DNA of 64,000 nt from Favolaschia claudopus (Eukaryota; Basidiomycota; Agaricomycetes; Agaricales; Mycenaceae): the NCBI GenBank assembly GCA_037176885.1, contig JAWWNJ010000029.1, positions 868,001 to 932,000 on the forward strand, given 5' to 3'. The notes under the pieces were generated by a model. That model saw nothing but the letters and a program-made list of their open reading frames with translations. It was not told where the DNA came from and searched no databases. The translations under genes and the position numbers were made by a program. Shown here one piece after another: positions 33,432 through 46,016 of this stretch (positions within the stretch are counted from its first letter, which is position 1; each line of letters opens with the position of its first letter).

Positions 33432-33877
33432 ATGCCTCGCCGCACCCACTGCTGGCATCCCATTCGACAACGGCTGTCAAAGCACTCAATTGGTCTCGAA
33501 ACAGCTTTCGGACAGCGACGCCGTTGACGCTGCAGCATACTCGAAGACTGTCGACCTCGTCCTTGTCACATTGTAAGTACGGAGCAAAAACACATCGGTG
33601 AACGTACTGTGCTCTTGCCAGCCTCCCCTATGACCAAGAACAGAAACGGGGTCCCATCCAGACGCTTGAACTCGGTGTCCTCCCCTGCAACGTCGCAGGC
33701 CGGCAAAAAGTCGAGGCCCACGATACTTGTAGCAAGCACTGCTTGTGTGGTGGTACGGAGGTGTTCAGCTACAGATTCCGGAGAAGGAAATTTGAGGGTC
33801 GTTGAAGTGAGTACATCTTGCACATGCATGGTCGTGGTAGGAAGACAAACAGCGACAGGGGTCGGAGTGTGAAACAA
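33432..33877 (-). CDS. Small orphan protein
   Basis: A first exon (VQDVLTSTTLKFPSPESVAEH, LDGTPFLFLVIGEAGKST) ends at GTACGT near 33586. After a ~45-base intron a second exon reads DEVDSLRVCCSVNGVAVRKL to a stop at 33432. About 130 residues if the start is in this exon. No domain recognised. Confidence 0.4.
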
Positions 33878-33941
33878 GTGACAATGAGCTGACCATATCT
33901 TATGGGTTTACAGGGTATCGACTGGGTAGCAAACAGTGTGC

Positions 33942-34979
33942 TTACTTCCTAGCAGGGGAGCACGCCGGATTAATACAAACAGTAGCTATCTTCCAAGTGA
34001 ACTGAGAACGACCGAAGGCCGTCAACAGACGGTCTTCTTGCTCAAAGTCGCCGTCGACGCCTCCCCAACCCCAATGCCCGACGCCTTCCAAGCCTTGCGC
34101 AGCGCGGATTAGTCCCGGGCATAACCATCCGCAAGCACCTGGCCAGTTACTGGTGTCTGCGTAAACCTTGACAATGCCCGGGAAAGGGCTGGGGCACCAA
34201 ATATCTGCAAGCGGTACTCATAAGCGGCGCTAAACTTGTTAAAAAGCCCTTACTTTTGTACATGTTATGGCTGCGGTTGGGCCACCCGACAATTGAAACT
34301 TGACGGCTCGTCGCCACGACGTTGGGGCAGATTAGAGACCGGCCGGAGATGGCGTTCCATTGGTAGGGATGGGGAGCTGAAAACCACAACTCCCACAGGT
34401 GGGGTCGATTCGAGAAAGTGATGGTCACTAATTTGTCCTGTGTTTGATCAGTACTGTGTGCAATGCAGTGAAAACGAAATATACCAGCGATGTGTTGTTG
34501 CGAAAGGTGACATATCTGAACCCAACGCGGGCGTACTCTTCTCCACATTCACCCTCATACACCACAGTGAAGTCCAGCACATACTGCATGGCATGCATCC
34601 AGCGAAAGTATTTGTCGAAGGTTGCGATGACGTTCATGTTGTCCGGGACGGGCGGATTCGATGGCATCGAGAGTGCCGCGAGGGGCACAGACCCCACGAC
34701 AAGGCTCTTCCATATGTCGAGGTAGTGAAAGAACTTATCCCTAAGCTCCGCGCTGGAGAAGAATGGTAGTGTGTACTTGTGTACGCGAGACCTGAGAAAC
34801 TGGTGGACGTCGCGGTTGGCAAGGCGGCTCGCCCTTCTAAGCTGGGCCAGTTGGCGTATGTTTAACAGCCCTAGTATGAGCTGATACACATCGTCCGTTT
34901 GGAACACGGTGTTCGCAGCTGAAGGAGGCAGGGGCTTCGCTAACGCTGCTTTGGAGCGGGTGAACGGGGGCATAGTGAA
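33942..34979 (-). CDS. F-box plus nucleotidyltransferase-like protein, copy 2
   Basis: N-terminus MPPFTRSKAAL, then an F-box-like stretch (DDVYQLILGLLNIRQLAQLR), then SLVVGSVPLAALSMPSNPPVPDNMNV. The Gly-Ser stays, but the D-x-D of copy 1 (GDIDFY) reads DNMNV here. Later exons carry the same layout as copy 1, including DTSNWPGACGWLCPGLIR with C-x(3,5)-CP-like cysteines, to a stop at 33942. Two introns are inferred near 34430 and 34220. The missing aspartate suggests this copy is catalytically inactive, if the family is enzymatic. Confidence 0.55.
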
Positions 34980-35155
34980 AGGTCTGTGCAATGTATAGAC
35001 GTGAACTCGTAATATAAGGGACTAGGACACAGATAGGGAAACAACTAATTGGATCGTGAATCGGTCCCTGGCTCCGGATCCGTCATTTCTTCAAAGATCG
35101 CTCTCGGCTGACCAAGGCGGCCGTCACGGATGAGCCTGGAAAGCGTTAGCTAGGT

Positions 35156-35754
35156 TCATACCCAACAGAAAAAAGCTTGCCGCTGCAGAATGACTTCGAC
35201 GAGAGCTGCATCGCTTTCAGCGATGTTGATTATTGGGTTCCCTTTGGATTTTCCGCACTTGAAAATAAGCACATTTCCCCGCCACGGCACGGAGCGCTCG
35301 AGAAGCATTGAGGTCACCAGACAGTTCACCGGTAGAGCGCCGGTTTCTGTCGCAGTCTGGTCGTCGACGAGAAAATAGAAGCCGTGTTCCAAGCGCATGG
35401 CTTGGTCGAACGGAAAGGTGTGAACGTAATAGGAGTCTGACTCCAAGTCGCAGGTTGCAGTACCCATTCTACGGGCATTGTCCATCCACAGTGAGGTGTC
35501 CAGATGCGCAAGGTTATACGCCTGCTTTAAACCATGCAGCACTCCGACCTTTGCCCATACACGTTGATTGATTTCGTTCCCGTCCGGATACAAGAAAGCG
35601 GATTTGAGAGCGGGATAAGGCTAGCTCCTTGAGGTGAACGAGACAGCTGAAAAGCAAGCAGACGTACGGGATTGCGACTTTCAATGTAAGCGCGGACGAC
35701 CTTGACAGACTCCCAACTGGTAGGCGGTATTTGGGCGACCTGCGGTGCAGCCAT
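35156..35754 (-). CDS. Basidiomycete orphan with W-x-G-N segment, copy 4
   Basis: ATG at 35754. The first exon ends ESRNP at GTACGT. The intron ends GAGCTAG, and the second exon (PYPALKSAFLYPDGNEINQ) runs to 35156. SVPWRGNVLIFKCGKSKGN near the C-terminus defines the family resemblance to the genes at 20934 and 31855. About 180 residues. It sits next to the left edge of element 2. Confidence 0.6.
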
Positions 35755-35891
35755 GAGAGGCAAGAAGAAAGCTTAGGAGGAAACCGAAGATCGGTGTCCC
35801 TATTCGATTGGTCTCAGATGCTCAAACCAGCACGGGTGAAAATGGGGTGTTTGATTTTTCACAGCTAGAAGTAGGGTAAAGCCTTTACATA

Positions 35892-35936
35892 TGGACTTAG
35901 CCACTGGACTTAGTTGTCTTTTGGAGTGGGTGTACC
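35892..35936. repeat. Candidate left TIR of element 2
   Basis: Starts TGGACTTAGCCAC, with TGGACTTAG repeated 13 bases later, then TTGTCTTTTGGA. Its inverted partner is at 52467-52511. Confidence 0.6.
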
Positions 35937-36110
35937 CAGGCCCCTACCAGCACAAACTGCCCAGTAGTCTACTACAGTCTGTGCCACTGAGAACCTCTTT
36001 TAAATACGCTAGCCAGACCACAGCCTGGGTTTTTGTGATTCGCAGTGATGTTTTGTAGTCTATATATGGTAATAAAAAAAAAACGTGTTTTCGCTGTATA
36101 TTCGACAATT

Positions 36111-39100
36111 CTAAGAAAAAACATCTGCCTCTTCTACTTCTACCTCCCTAGCCCCCTCTACTCCCTCTGCACTCGTGTCCGCCTCCCAATTCCGACCAAA
36201 CACCTCATCTTCTCGCATCGCTGCCCTCACCGCGCTGGAAGCAGAGCCATCCCAAATCACCTTGAACCGTCTTGAGATATCTCTTGCTGATGCCGCTTGC
36301 CGGGATGCATATGACCGCAGACCAGCCTTGATATCCTCACCAACTGGTCTATCCACCGCCGCTCGTTTCTCCCACCACAGGGCCTTCCAGGAAAGGAAAC
36401 GCAAAACGCGCCGCATTTCTTCGCGTAGGTGCTGGACCTCCTCAACCCATCGGTCGCGCCGCGCCTTCGCCCTGGACCATTCAATACGGACAGCTGCGGC
36501 ATGCATCAGCTAATGCGTTAAAAATCGGCATCCATGGCGTACCTTCACGCAATTCCTCTCCCTCGTCGTCCGCGGGCCCTCCACCGCTCGTCCAGATCCA
36601 GGACATTTCCTCCCGCGAATGCCCCGCCCGTGCCAACCTCCTCGTACGTTTTGCCTCCCTTGAACTGCGTCCCACATTGCTGAGCTTTCGTCTAGCTGCC
36701 GCGTCGTTGTCTTGCTCATCGTCCACTCGTACATCCTGCGCTCGTAACTCTTTCCATTCACTGCAACCATCGACGCCAACCAGCTGGATCAAGGCCTCGC
36801 GGGAACAGCGATACTTCCGCGCTGCCTCGTCCAAATTAGCCTGCACCCTCGCCCCGAGTGACGCTGCGCGCGTTCCAGCCCTCTGGCCCACATTCTCTTC
36901 CCTCCACTCCCACAGATGCCGACGAGACAGCAAGCAGCGCCGTAATTTCACAACCAAATCCCCCATCTGACCTTCACGTAGTCGAGCCTCCTTGCGAACC
37001 AGCTCCCCTGCACATGCCGCCCTCCGTGCCGCTGACAACCCCGAGGGCATGTAGATCTTGATATCCTCTGCCTCCGGGGGAGCCAACTCAGCGTCGCGAG
37101 CCTCCTCGTCCTCTTCCAGTTGTTCTGCAGCAGATGGCATATAAACCAGCTGAAGGCGGCGGAATTTCGATAGTTTGATGAAGAAGCTGCGTCGGAGCTG
37201 GGCGACACGCTCCGTTTGGTCTCCGACAAGGAGGGCACGCCCCTTCAACTCTTTGCGGATACGGATTCTGATAGAATGGTTAGTACTACTTTAGCGAGGG
37301 AAATATCAGTTAAGGGTACGCACTGAAGGTTTTCTAACTGCAACCCCATGACGAGAAATGAGCTCGTGCTCGTCCCATGGAGTCTTCCTCCCCCGGCCTT
37401 CACTTCGTCCAATTCTTCCTGGGCAAGCTGCCGGCGTATCGAGGTTTCTGATGCAGCTACATCCCAATACGTCAATCCTTGTATACGGCTCGGCAATATA
37501 GGATATTGCACATACCTCTGGTTCCCTCCTTTGTTTCATAGGGATTTGTCTCATCTGGATCGGCCTTCCATGCGTCAATAATCGCCTGCCATTCGGTTCG
37601 CAACTCCGGCTCCAAAGTGCTGTCGACTTGTTTGAAGGCTTCAATTTGTCGGTCGCGCTCGTCAATAGCAACTACGAGCTTTCTTGGCAGTGTTGTACCT
37701 GTGCGTGTATCAGCGAAGTTAAGATTCCATTTCAAGAAACTCCATCTTTACCGTGTGCCATATTCTTCTCAAAGTTTTCATGGTCGACTTTGTCCTCAAT
37801 TGCGTCTTCTCGCGCACCTCGCCCCATCACTCTCGATGCCCATGCAATGGCAATCAAGCGCGACCAAAATCTCTCGATTCCCTCTCCATCCGTCCGTCCC
37901 ATCCCGTCCAAGAACGTCAAGGAGTTCTGTACTCGACACTTCTCTTCGTGGGCGGCTGCATGCCATACCGGTAGGCCAAACAGCACCGTAATCGTCGACA
38001 TATCGAGTCGGAGTCGCTCAGGCATCGTCTCCATGCGTTTCAAGAACTTGACCTTCCATTGACATACGACATCGTAAGATATCGCCAAGATGAGGGCGGC
38101 AATCCCCAGGACTGCAGCGAGTACTATATAGTCCATGTTAGAGTACCTGTAGTAGAATTATGAGTTATAGAATACGAATGCTTATCTCTCTTCACACTTA
38201 CCTCTCCCCTTTCTGCAAATCACCCAAACCCTGAGGTCGTACAAGCTCGTGCCGGGCGCAGACGACGCCACCGATGCCAGAGGATCGAAGGCCTGTCGTC
38301 ATCTTGGTATTCTTCTGTAGTAAGGCTTGGAACGCAATGCAAGTCGACACCTAATTCTTTTCAGTTCCAGCAAGAGTATATTATCACGAAACTTACATCT
38401 TCTTCGTCCACGCACGTCCTCAAAAACTCTTTATACGGTCCTTCTTCCTGCATGTATCCCCAACCCGAAGCTAACGGGGGATCGTCACGCTCATTGGCTC
38501 GCAATCGATGCCTCATGCGGAAATTCGCATCGACGGCGAGAATTAGTATAAACAAGAACCTGATGAATGGTAAGTTCAGCAAATCAGTTTCCAGAAGGTC
38601 GTACTTACTGAAATTCCGGCGATACGTCTCGCCAGTTGTTCGGCAAGTTGATTGTGTCGTGCGGGCACGCCCAGCACAGGACCGCACATTCACCATTCTT
38701 TGTCCCTGCCACGCCTCGCTCATCGTGAGCTCGGCCGGCACGCTTCAGGCGCTTCAAACATGCCCATTGTCGACACATCAATCCGAACGCCTTGTAGCGA
38801 TCCTGCCAGAGCATTAACGACCGCACAAGAAGCACAACAAACACGAGAACTTACAGGTATGGAGTGGATTCGTGTTGCATCGGACTTTCTCTCCATGGTG
38901 CCGATAAAGTCTTGAACGTTCACGTTGGCGACAACGTTGAGCAGTCGATATGTCTCCAAAGTCGCGAATGTAGCGCACGTAGCCGGGTCAATTGTAGTCG
39001 CTGGATACCATCGGTTGCGCAACAGCTGCTGCAAGTTGTTTGCGTCGTCGGAGGCGTCGCACGCGCAGTATCGGTAATCGATGGTGTGAATGGATGGAAA

Positions 39101-39857
39101 GTCCATCACAACCATTTGGCGAACTTTGCTGGCGGGATGCGGGCATGGGAACCCGCCATGACCTAGCTGGTACACGCTACCGAGCGTGCACAGTGTCACC
39201 CGCGCCCAATAACGCCCATTCCACTCCTGAGATCATGGCGTTCATCAACACGTCAAGCGGAGAGCAATCAGCGACGTACCTTCAGAACATGGAACGGAGT
39301 AAGCTGGTGGTTTTCCACCGCGCATCTCAAGCAAGTCAAGAATGTCCCGCAATGGGTGCAGGTGAAACGCCGTGCTTTAGAGTCGAAGCTTGTCTTGCAA
39401 GTTGCACAACGCTCGGAAGCGGTCTCTGCAGCCTCGTGTCGGAGTAGCTCGTCCAAAAAGAGAGACATATGAGGCCGCCAGAGCTTCATGGGTTCATCCT
39501 ACCACCCTTTAGCACAAGAATGGCCCTCACTTGTATTTCCGTACTCACCGAGCTCTCGTAGCGCTTTCGCTTCTCACCTGCGGCCCCCTCCCCCTCACCG
39601 TTGTCCACATCAAAGAGTATATCGTCCCCCTCCCGCAGCGGAACCCAGTTACGCAACGGATCTTCTAACTCAACAGGGAGTAATCTTCGTTTCTTGCTTT
39701 GCACATTCACGACATTTTTGAAAACTCGTCGCCTATCTTGAGAATAAGAGATATTCGTGTCGGATGAGACGTCGGAATTGCGCTGCTCGTATTGTACAAA
39801 GTTGTCGCCACGGCGCCAGCGCTGCCTGCCCTCAGGACTAGAGAAAGGGGAGCTCAT
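36111..39857 (-). CDS. KDZ transposase, CxC2 type (element 2)
   Basis: Multi-exon gene from ATG 39857 (first exon to 39549) to the stop at 36111. In order: a basic N-terminus; MKLWRPHMSLFLDELLR and the CxC2 cluster CATC..CTHCG..CLRC; WNGRYW; QLGHGGFPCPHP; RWYPATTIDPATCATF; CWACPHDTINLP; AVDANFRMRHR with the likely first catalytic Asp; SYDVVCQW with the second; HAAAHEEKC; GRTDGEGIERFWSRL with the likely Glu; and a long helical C-terminus (MSWIWTSGG, then VEWSRAKARRDRW). No stop or frameshift seen, so probably active. It cuts and joins the element's DNA ends in the nucleus. A very similar gene is at 55625-59365. Confidence 0.9.
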
Positions 39858-40149
39858 GTTAGCGAGCCGTTGAGAGAGAGCCTAATCATATTTACCCTGA
39901 TCCCCATTACCCAACAAGTTACTGTAACCCAAGCCCAGCCCAAGCCCAAGCCCCAGCAAGTCCAGCAGACAGCGACGAAACAGATTTAGAGTAGAAAAAC
40001 AGAGCAAAATTTGACCCCAAGTCCGAATTCACACGCTTCCGAAAATGGGAGAGGAACGAGAAACTTTCGACAAGTATTTCACTAGCATCCACACAGCGCT
40101 GACACTAGATATCTACGCTGCGGAAAAATACGACCGCAATACATGTAAC

Positions 40150-41385
40150 TCAATTCAGCGGAAGGACAACACTTTTCTCTCTCATCACCATAACAGTGCC
40201 CTCGGCGGATTGGAAGGCGTATGTTTGACTGGTGTCCCACTCGTGGTGCAATCCGTCCACGCAGCCGCAGCGGACGTCTCTCCAACCCAACACACACATG
40301 AGCTAAGAGGATCGTCAGCAACATAATAGACGAAACTCAAGAGCAACCTACCCGCAACGCATGTTTACCGTCATCTATGTCCACCGGCTCTTCCCACTCC
40401 CCAACCGTCTCGCTGCCGTGTCTGATGTATGGTGGAACGTAGTCAAAGAGTTCGAGGGCAGTGGCACTACAAACATAGGTATGAGTGATTGCATACAGAG
40501 TTAAGAAATTTACGGACCTGGACCATGCGTTCCACGCCTGTGCGGTGGCGGCTCGCACGTCTTGAGCATCAGCAGCGTCAACGACACCCATTACAGCTTC
40601 GTTGGTGTCGGCGGCGCCAGCTTGGGGTTTAGTGGCATCACTCTCTCCATCGTCAGCGACAGCGCACTCTGCCCCCGACCAGAAAAGCATTCTTGGCTTG
40701 TCGAAGGAGGCGGCGTCGTCACTGGTGTCGTCGCTGGTGTCGTCCCCTGCGGAATCGTCTTCCCAGACGTCGTCGAACCTTAGGTAACGAGTTGAGCAGA
40801 TTCCAGAGAAAACAAGACCTACAAGCAATCACTCACTGTTGTGAACGAGCCAACTCCTCCCGTGCCTCGTTCGCGTCGGCATGCTTGTCGGAGAAAATGC
40901 GGCAACCCAGAGCGTACATATGGAGAATGTGAGCTTTGACTTCGGCGTTCGAGCCAGCCTCGGGTGATTCCGGATGGCCAGACTCCAAGAAGCGTTGGCG
41001 CAAAGTGCGGAATATATGGTTTTTTTGATTTCTGTGAAGAGGAGCAAGTGTAAGTATGTATCATAAGTAGGAAAAATGAGAGACGACCCACTTGGGTAGA
41101 CCTCCGATCGCTGTGCTGGTCGTCATGTCGAAGAAGAGCGCCTTCTTGAGGTCATCGTCTGCAACCTCTAGTGAGAAGGCGCCGGCTTATACTGAAGGGA
41201 TGAAACCTACGCGGGTAAGCGTTGAACGGCGACGAGTCGCGAGGAGCAAACGGGAGCAAGTCTTCAAAGCCAGACGACGATTCTGTGGAGGTGGAGTGTG
41301 GAACAGAGGCTTCAGATCCAGAGAATTCCGTGGTGGTGGCCGAGGGAGGAGCCTCCGAGTCGGAGGATTCTGTAGTGGTGGACAT
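40150..41385 (-). CDS. CGCVDG-motif cargo protein (element 2)
   Basis: Exon 1 from ATG 41385 is Ser/Thr-rich and acidic. Later exons read EVADDDLKKALFFDMTTS and RQRFLESGHPESPEAG, then an Asp-rich block (DDVWEDDSAGDDTSDD) and ETVGEWEEPVDIDDG. After an intron beginning GTAGGT near 40337 comes the last exon with RCGCVDGLHHEWDTSQTYAF and GTVMVM, to the stop at 40150. The C-terminal module (CGCVDG.H....T.TYAF...GTV.V......LN) matches the gene at 59779-61093 closely, which confirms the exon choice. Function unknown; it is divergent from the dioxygenase-like gene and sits upstream of the transposase. Confidence 0.65.
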
Positions 41386-41686
41386 TGAGGGGGTGCGGAC
41401 GGGTAGCTGGCAATTCCACGAGATGGCGCAAGCATTTGAAAGGCGTTTATAGCCAACGGAAACGAGCCGGCTCAGTTTAGTTTGCTTGTGGCGTCTGGCA
41501 GGTCGATTTGCGTATAACTCCGGAAAGGGCGAGAGATCCGGATGCTGCGAGCAAAAGAATTAAGCGCGGGTACCGAGTGATCGTCCCGGACACACCCAGA
41601 CTCCTGGTTTTTGAGACCGTTACCCCACTATCCGACTTGTAAAAAAACCAAGCTCACCTCACACTCTCCAATCGTCTTCGCCCATA

Positions 41687-43225
41687 ATGCAGTCTCCCGT
41701 CGTCAAAGCCAAACCGCTCCCCCATTTCTACACGTCGGGCTTCAGCTCCATCTGGGGAAAGGAGGACACCAAACTGCCGTTCCATTTCGAGGAACGACTA
41801 CAAGAGACTCTAGCTCTGCACGACCCTTCTCTGCCCTTCCCTGGGGAGCCTTTTCCAACGACACTCTACCAAGCACCTGTGTCCGCCGACCACCTGGAGT
41901 TCGACCCGCTTGACCCGCAAGGCAAAGCAGTTCTGGTCCTCACCAGTTCGCGCGAGAAGGAGAGGGAGAAAGCACGTCAAGCGGCGCTGCGCGACCGCAG
42001 GTACCGAACGCTGCAGAGCGCCGTGCTCGGCCTACGGCTGCAAGGGATCAGCCGGTTGTTCACCTCGCGGGCTGTACTCCGAGTGCGCGCGGAAGACGGA
42101 CTTGACCCGGCAGTCACCATCGAAGACCGCCTCTACGACCTGGAGGAAGTACTCGGAGAGGAGTCGAAATTCGGTTTCACCGGTATAGATTGTTGGGGAA
42201 GGTATCGGTTTTCGCTTCGTTAGTTTTTGTTTGCTGAGGCTCGTCAGGGGCGTGAGGGTCGTTGCGTCCGAGAAACGCGTTGCTACGCTTCTAGCAGGCA
42301 ATTCAGGCTATGTCGACTGGGCGAAGAAGATTCTCGCACCTGTCAATGCAGACTTGCTCGAGGAGGCTGCTAAGGTGGAGGGTCGTTCGCCACAGAACGC
42401 GAAACTTGAGTTGACCTCCGGTGTTGGCGCGCGCTTGAATTTGCCCAAGGTTTGTGGCGATTTCTCCACCGGATAACGCGCTCATCGCACGACCAGGTCG
42501 AAACACCGCGTGCATCCAGCCGAGTACTTGACGCGCTATCGATGGGCGCCTTGTTGTCCACGGTTCCCATGAAGCGCATGCTTTCGTATGGTAACAGTAA
42601 GTGTTGGCGGCCGTTAATCATCTGCAAGGCTAAAATCAATAAAGGTGTGCTTGAAACCTACTGCAAGGAGACCTACGACGCTCTCAAGTCCCAGAAAGAC
42701 AAGATGCTGGCAGACAAGCCCGAGGCTCTCTACCCTTGCGAAACCAGCGTTTACTCCGCCATCACCATCAACCTAAACGACCCGCGCGTCTCTTTCGACA
42801 TACTTCAGCGCATCGATCCAGCCGTCTGGTGCATCCTGACCGCTGCCGGCGACTACAATCCCGACCTCGGCGGTCAGCTCATCCTCTGGGACGTGGGCCG
42901 GGTCGTCCGCTTCCCTGCTGGGACCTGTGCGCTCATCCCTGCGGCGCTGGTGCGCTTCTCCTTCGTCAAAGTCCGCCCCGACGAGAGGCAGCATACAATT
43001 TTGCAGTGGGCGGGGGTTGGGATTCGCAGATACTTCGAAAATGGATCTCGGGAGGACGGCGAGTTTGCGATGGAAGCGAGTGCTGATGAATATAGAGCGC
43101 GGGAGAAAAAGCGGCGGGCGATGCATGCTGATGCGTTGAGAACATTCCCACTTGTCAAGGATGTGCCGGAGGGCTGGATGCACTTTGACTATCGTGGCGA
43201 GAATCCACCGCCTAGCTCAGAGTAG
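41687..43225 (+). CDS. TET/JBP-fold protein lacking its iron ligands (element 2)
   Basis: Exons 41687-42201, 42248-42449, 42497-42590 and 42645-43225 give 464 codons exactly, and three intron positions match the relative in element 3. An N-terminal region (RVVASEKRVATLLAG) is followed by PCETSVYSAITINL and a beta-helix fold (ILTAAGDYNPDLGGQLILWD, VVRFPAGT). Where the intact enzyme in element 1 has HRD, this protein has D-x-L; where that has YHSN it has RFSF. All three iron ligands are therefore gone, although the Arg of DERQH remains. A pseudo-dioxygenase or DNA-binding role is inferred. The frame is open throughout. Confidence 0.85.
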
Positions 43226-43594
43226 GAGGCACCGCGTAGCTCGAGGTGGGGTGGTGGTTTTTGAGTACCGCAGCGTCGTATGTGTACCGCGTAGCTCAGA
43301 TTGAAAAATAGTTCTTGGGCGGCGAGCATTTGCCATTAAGTACCACGGCGACCAAGCACCATGGGGGCGTAAATTAGAGATTAGAATCCAAGTAGTGTAT
43401 CTCCCGAGTGTGAAACGCCCAAGAGAGTTAGCGAAGAAGAGAGAAAGAAGGAGAGTGCACTAGGTCCAAGTGCTGAACCTTTGTGCGACGAGAGTCATCG
43501 TCAAGTCACGATGTCACTTATGTCACAATATGTCCTGCAGGGCGAAAATATAACAATTAATTGTAATGGCGACTACATTATGGAGCGCGTTCGA
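43226..43594. other. Spacer between the dioxygenase-like and RMRR genes
   Basis: Contains three short repeats of ACCGCGTAGCTC(A/G)AG(A/G) (43231-43300). No gene. Confidence 0.45.
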
Positions 43595-44143
43595 CTACAG
43601 GAAATATTGGCGGCCACCGGAGACCCAAAGGTAAGGCGTCGAGAGGTATGGGCCGTGTCCATCCGCAAAACTAATGTTCGCTGACTCCACCTCCGACTCG
43701 TCTTCAGCTTCGTAACCATCGTGCTTGTGGGTGGTGGGTATAGCGCGCGGTGGGTAGACTGTAGTTGCCGTCGGACGCGTGGCCCGGGTGATGGGGGGCA
43801 CTTCCAAGACTCTGGATATTTTCTTTTCAGTGAGGGTGGATTTTCGAGCCTGTGCGCGTCTGGAGCTTTCCTGTCGAGGAGAATTGCTATTGATCAGGTA
43901 GAAAGGGACGTACAGTCGACAAATACGCTGCTGTTCGCGTGTACGGCGGGCATTCTCCTGCCGAATTGCTTCAGGCGCGTTCCTGAGTTGGTCGCGTTTT
44001 CTTCCGTGCAGTGTCAGTCAGGAAATGTATAAGGAAAGGGGAATAGCTACATACCGACGCATGCGAAGCTTCGCTCGCTCGTTGATAGCGGTCTGGTTGC
44101 TGACGACCAGTGAGGCGGAATTGGAAGGGAAATTCACTGCCAT
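43595..44143 (-). CDS. Basic RMRR-type protein (element 2)
   Basis: Exon 1 (MAVNFPSNSASLVVSNQ, then INERAKLRMRR) ends at GTATGT near 44054. Exon 2 gives KRDQLRNAPEAIRQENARRTREQQRICR. After GTACGT..CAATAG, exon 3 runs NSPRQESSRRAQARKSTLTEKK to the stop at 43595. The basic helix resembles bZIP-like or YREKN-type proteins and matches the element 3 gene (INEKARNRMRR, RREAIRQAP). Nucleic-acid binding is likely from charge only. Confidence 0.6.
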
Positions 44144-44950
44144 ACTGACCGTTTTCTGTATTCCCAGTTAGCGTCTGCGTTCCGGGTCCGCGGGTCGCAA
44201 TTCCCGCGTTTTGCCATGAAAAAGAGGAGGAGCAACGAAGGAGATGAGTGTAGAGGGGAAGGAAGGGGTGGCAGTGTTGGGATAAGCGAGCGTCGGGATT
44301 GCGTCCTCAATAGTTGACGCTTCGCAGCTGCTTCTCGACTCCAAACTGGCGGGATGGATTATAATTAGCTATATGATTGTTTATCCAGAATCACAGTCGA
44401 GAACCTGCAATATCAAGAACGAAATTGCGAAGTGAGTGTTCGTGATAGCACGAATTTCTACCACAGCGATAGAGAGCGTTTGCGTGGAAGTATAGCGTTA
44501 AGGAAAGTCGGGAGACGACGGGTGGGATTGATACAATAAGAATATGAAGAGATTGAGGGAGGTCAAAGATGTTGAGGTTCAAGAAATGAGTTTAGACGGA
44601 TGAGGCACAAGTCCATAGTGGGATTAATGAGTAGAGTGAGGGTGTTCGTGATTTGGGTCCCTGATTTTCGACAATCTTCCGTCTAATCTGTGGATCGCTG
44701 TAAACCGAGTGCATTCCATGGAGTGTTGAGCAAGTCGATACCAGATCGTCGTAGTCGTCGTCGCCGTCAGTGCTCAGCATCGTGTGTGACCATTTTTGTC
44801 ACTCTCAAATCGATGTGTACGCTTGCAAGATCTCAACAAAACATTATGGATAGCGCAGGATATTCATTGTAACGGCGGGCATATAATACATAATACTCAA
44901 GTGAAAATTGCACCGTACATATCGACAAAAAATGCTAGAGTAAGTCCAAT
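44144..44950. other. Spacer, no gene recognised
   Basis: About 800 bases between the RMRR gene and the next cargo gene. Short minus-strand frames lack splice support and conserved residues. No repeats noticed. Confidence 0.45.
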
Positions 44951-46016
44951 TCAAGCGAGAGACCGTACACGACCGTCAGCGAGCTTCCGATTGAACCACG
45001 CCTGAGCTAGCTCCCTCGTCTCAAACCCTGGCGCGCTGTGATTGGTCAAACCAACAGTGTTGAGGGCGGCCTCGACCCAAGAACGATAAATACCAGGCGT
45101 GATGCCGCGAATCACAGCATACCAGCGGCCAGATGCACCTGCACCCAATGGATTGTTGATGTAGCTGGAGGGAAGGGGTAGAGGAATGGGGTTGCCTCCT
45201 GGTGGCGTGGTGGAGTCGGAGGTCCAACCACGTTCTCTGGCGAAGTCGAGGGCTCGCTGGGCGGCGGCAAAATTGGGAAACGAGCAGAAAACGGCGTCAT
45301 CGTCCCCAGTAACCTCGTCTTTGACGTCGTCGAAATCGGCGTAGATGCCGACATTGCGTCCATAGAAAATGACGTGAGATTTACGGCGGTCCCGTACGAG
45401 GGGGGACTGCTGCGCGGATGGGGAGGGGGCGGGAGAAGCGATATGGGGATGTGTCGATGGAGGGGTAGGGGTTGAAGGGAGACTGGGCTGCGATGCCGAT
45501 GCAGTCACAGACGACTCCGATGAGGGAGCGATGCTGGTATTTGGAGATGGAGGCGGCGAATCTTGAGATACATTCGTCGGTTAGTCAGAGGTTGGAGAGG
45601 CACAATTAGCATACATACCAGTGATCACGAGCTGCGGGAAGAGCGAGACATAGAGCTCGAGCTCTCTAGCGCTTTCCTTTTTCTTTTCCTGCTCGTCTTC
45701 ATCGTCATCCGTCTGATCGCCGCCGGATGAGGTCTGAACTGGCTCGTTGTCGTCGATGGTCTCTTCTGCGGCGCGGGGGTGTTGTAGGGCGTCGTAAACA
45801 CGGAGCAGCTTGGCAATGACAGGCGGAAGGCGACTGATGAGGACCTCGACACCGAGGATGCGAAGTAGTTGGTCGGTTTCCTCGTCAGTCAGTGGGGAGA
45901 GTAGATCGGCGAGCTCCTTGAACGAGAGATGCTGTTTTCCCTGCACGCTGTAGACGGCATGTGCGTCGGCGGCTTGGAAGAGGACTGCGATTTGCTGGAC
46001 AGAGCGTTGGGGCATG
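44951..46016 (-). CDS. Protein with two RNase H1 N-terminal (viroplasmin-like) domains (element 2)
   Basis: ATG at 46016 (MPQRSVQQIAVLFQAADAHA). Exon 1 is helical with an acidic Asp/Glu stretch and ends at GTATGT. Exon 2 holds a Pro/Ser linker and two copies of the small domain: SHVIFYGRNVGIYADFDDV and GRWYAVIRGITPGIYRSW with FETRELAQAWFNRKL. G-x-Y-x-x-(W/F) and the late F-x-x-x-x-x-A-x-x(W/F) are hallmarks of the RNase H1 N-terminal hybrid-binding domain. No RNase H catalytic domain follows. A role in binding RNA:DNA hybrids or dsRNA is inferred. The family name comes from a plant virus protein, but nothing viral is implied here. Confidence 0.7.
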
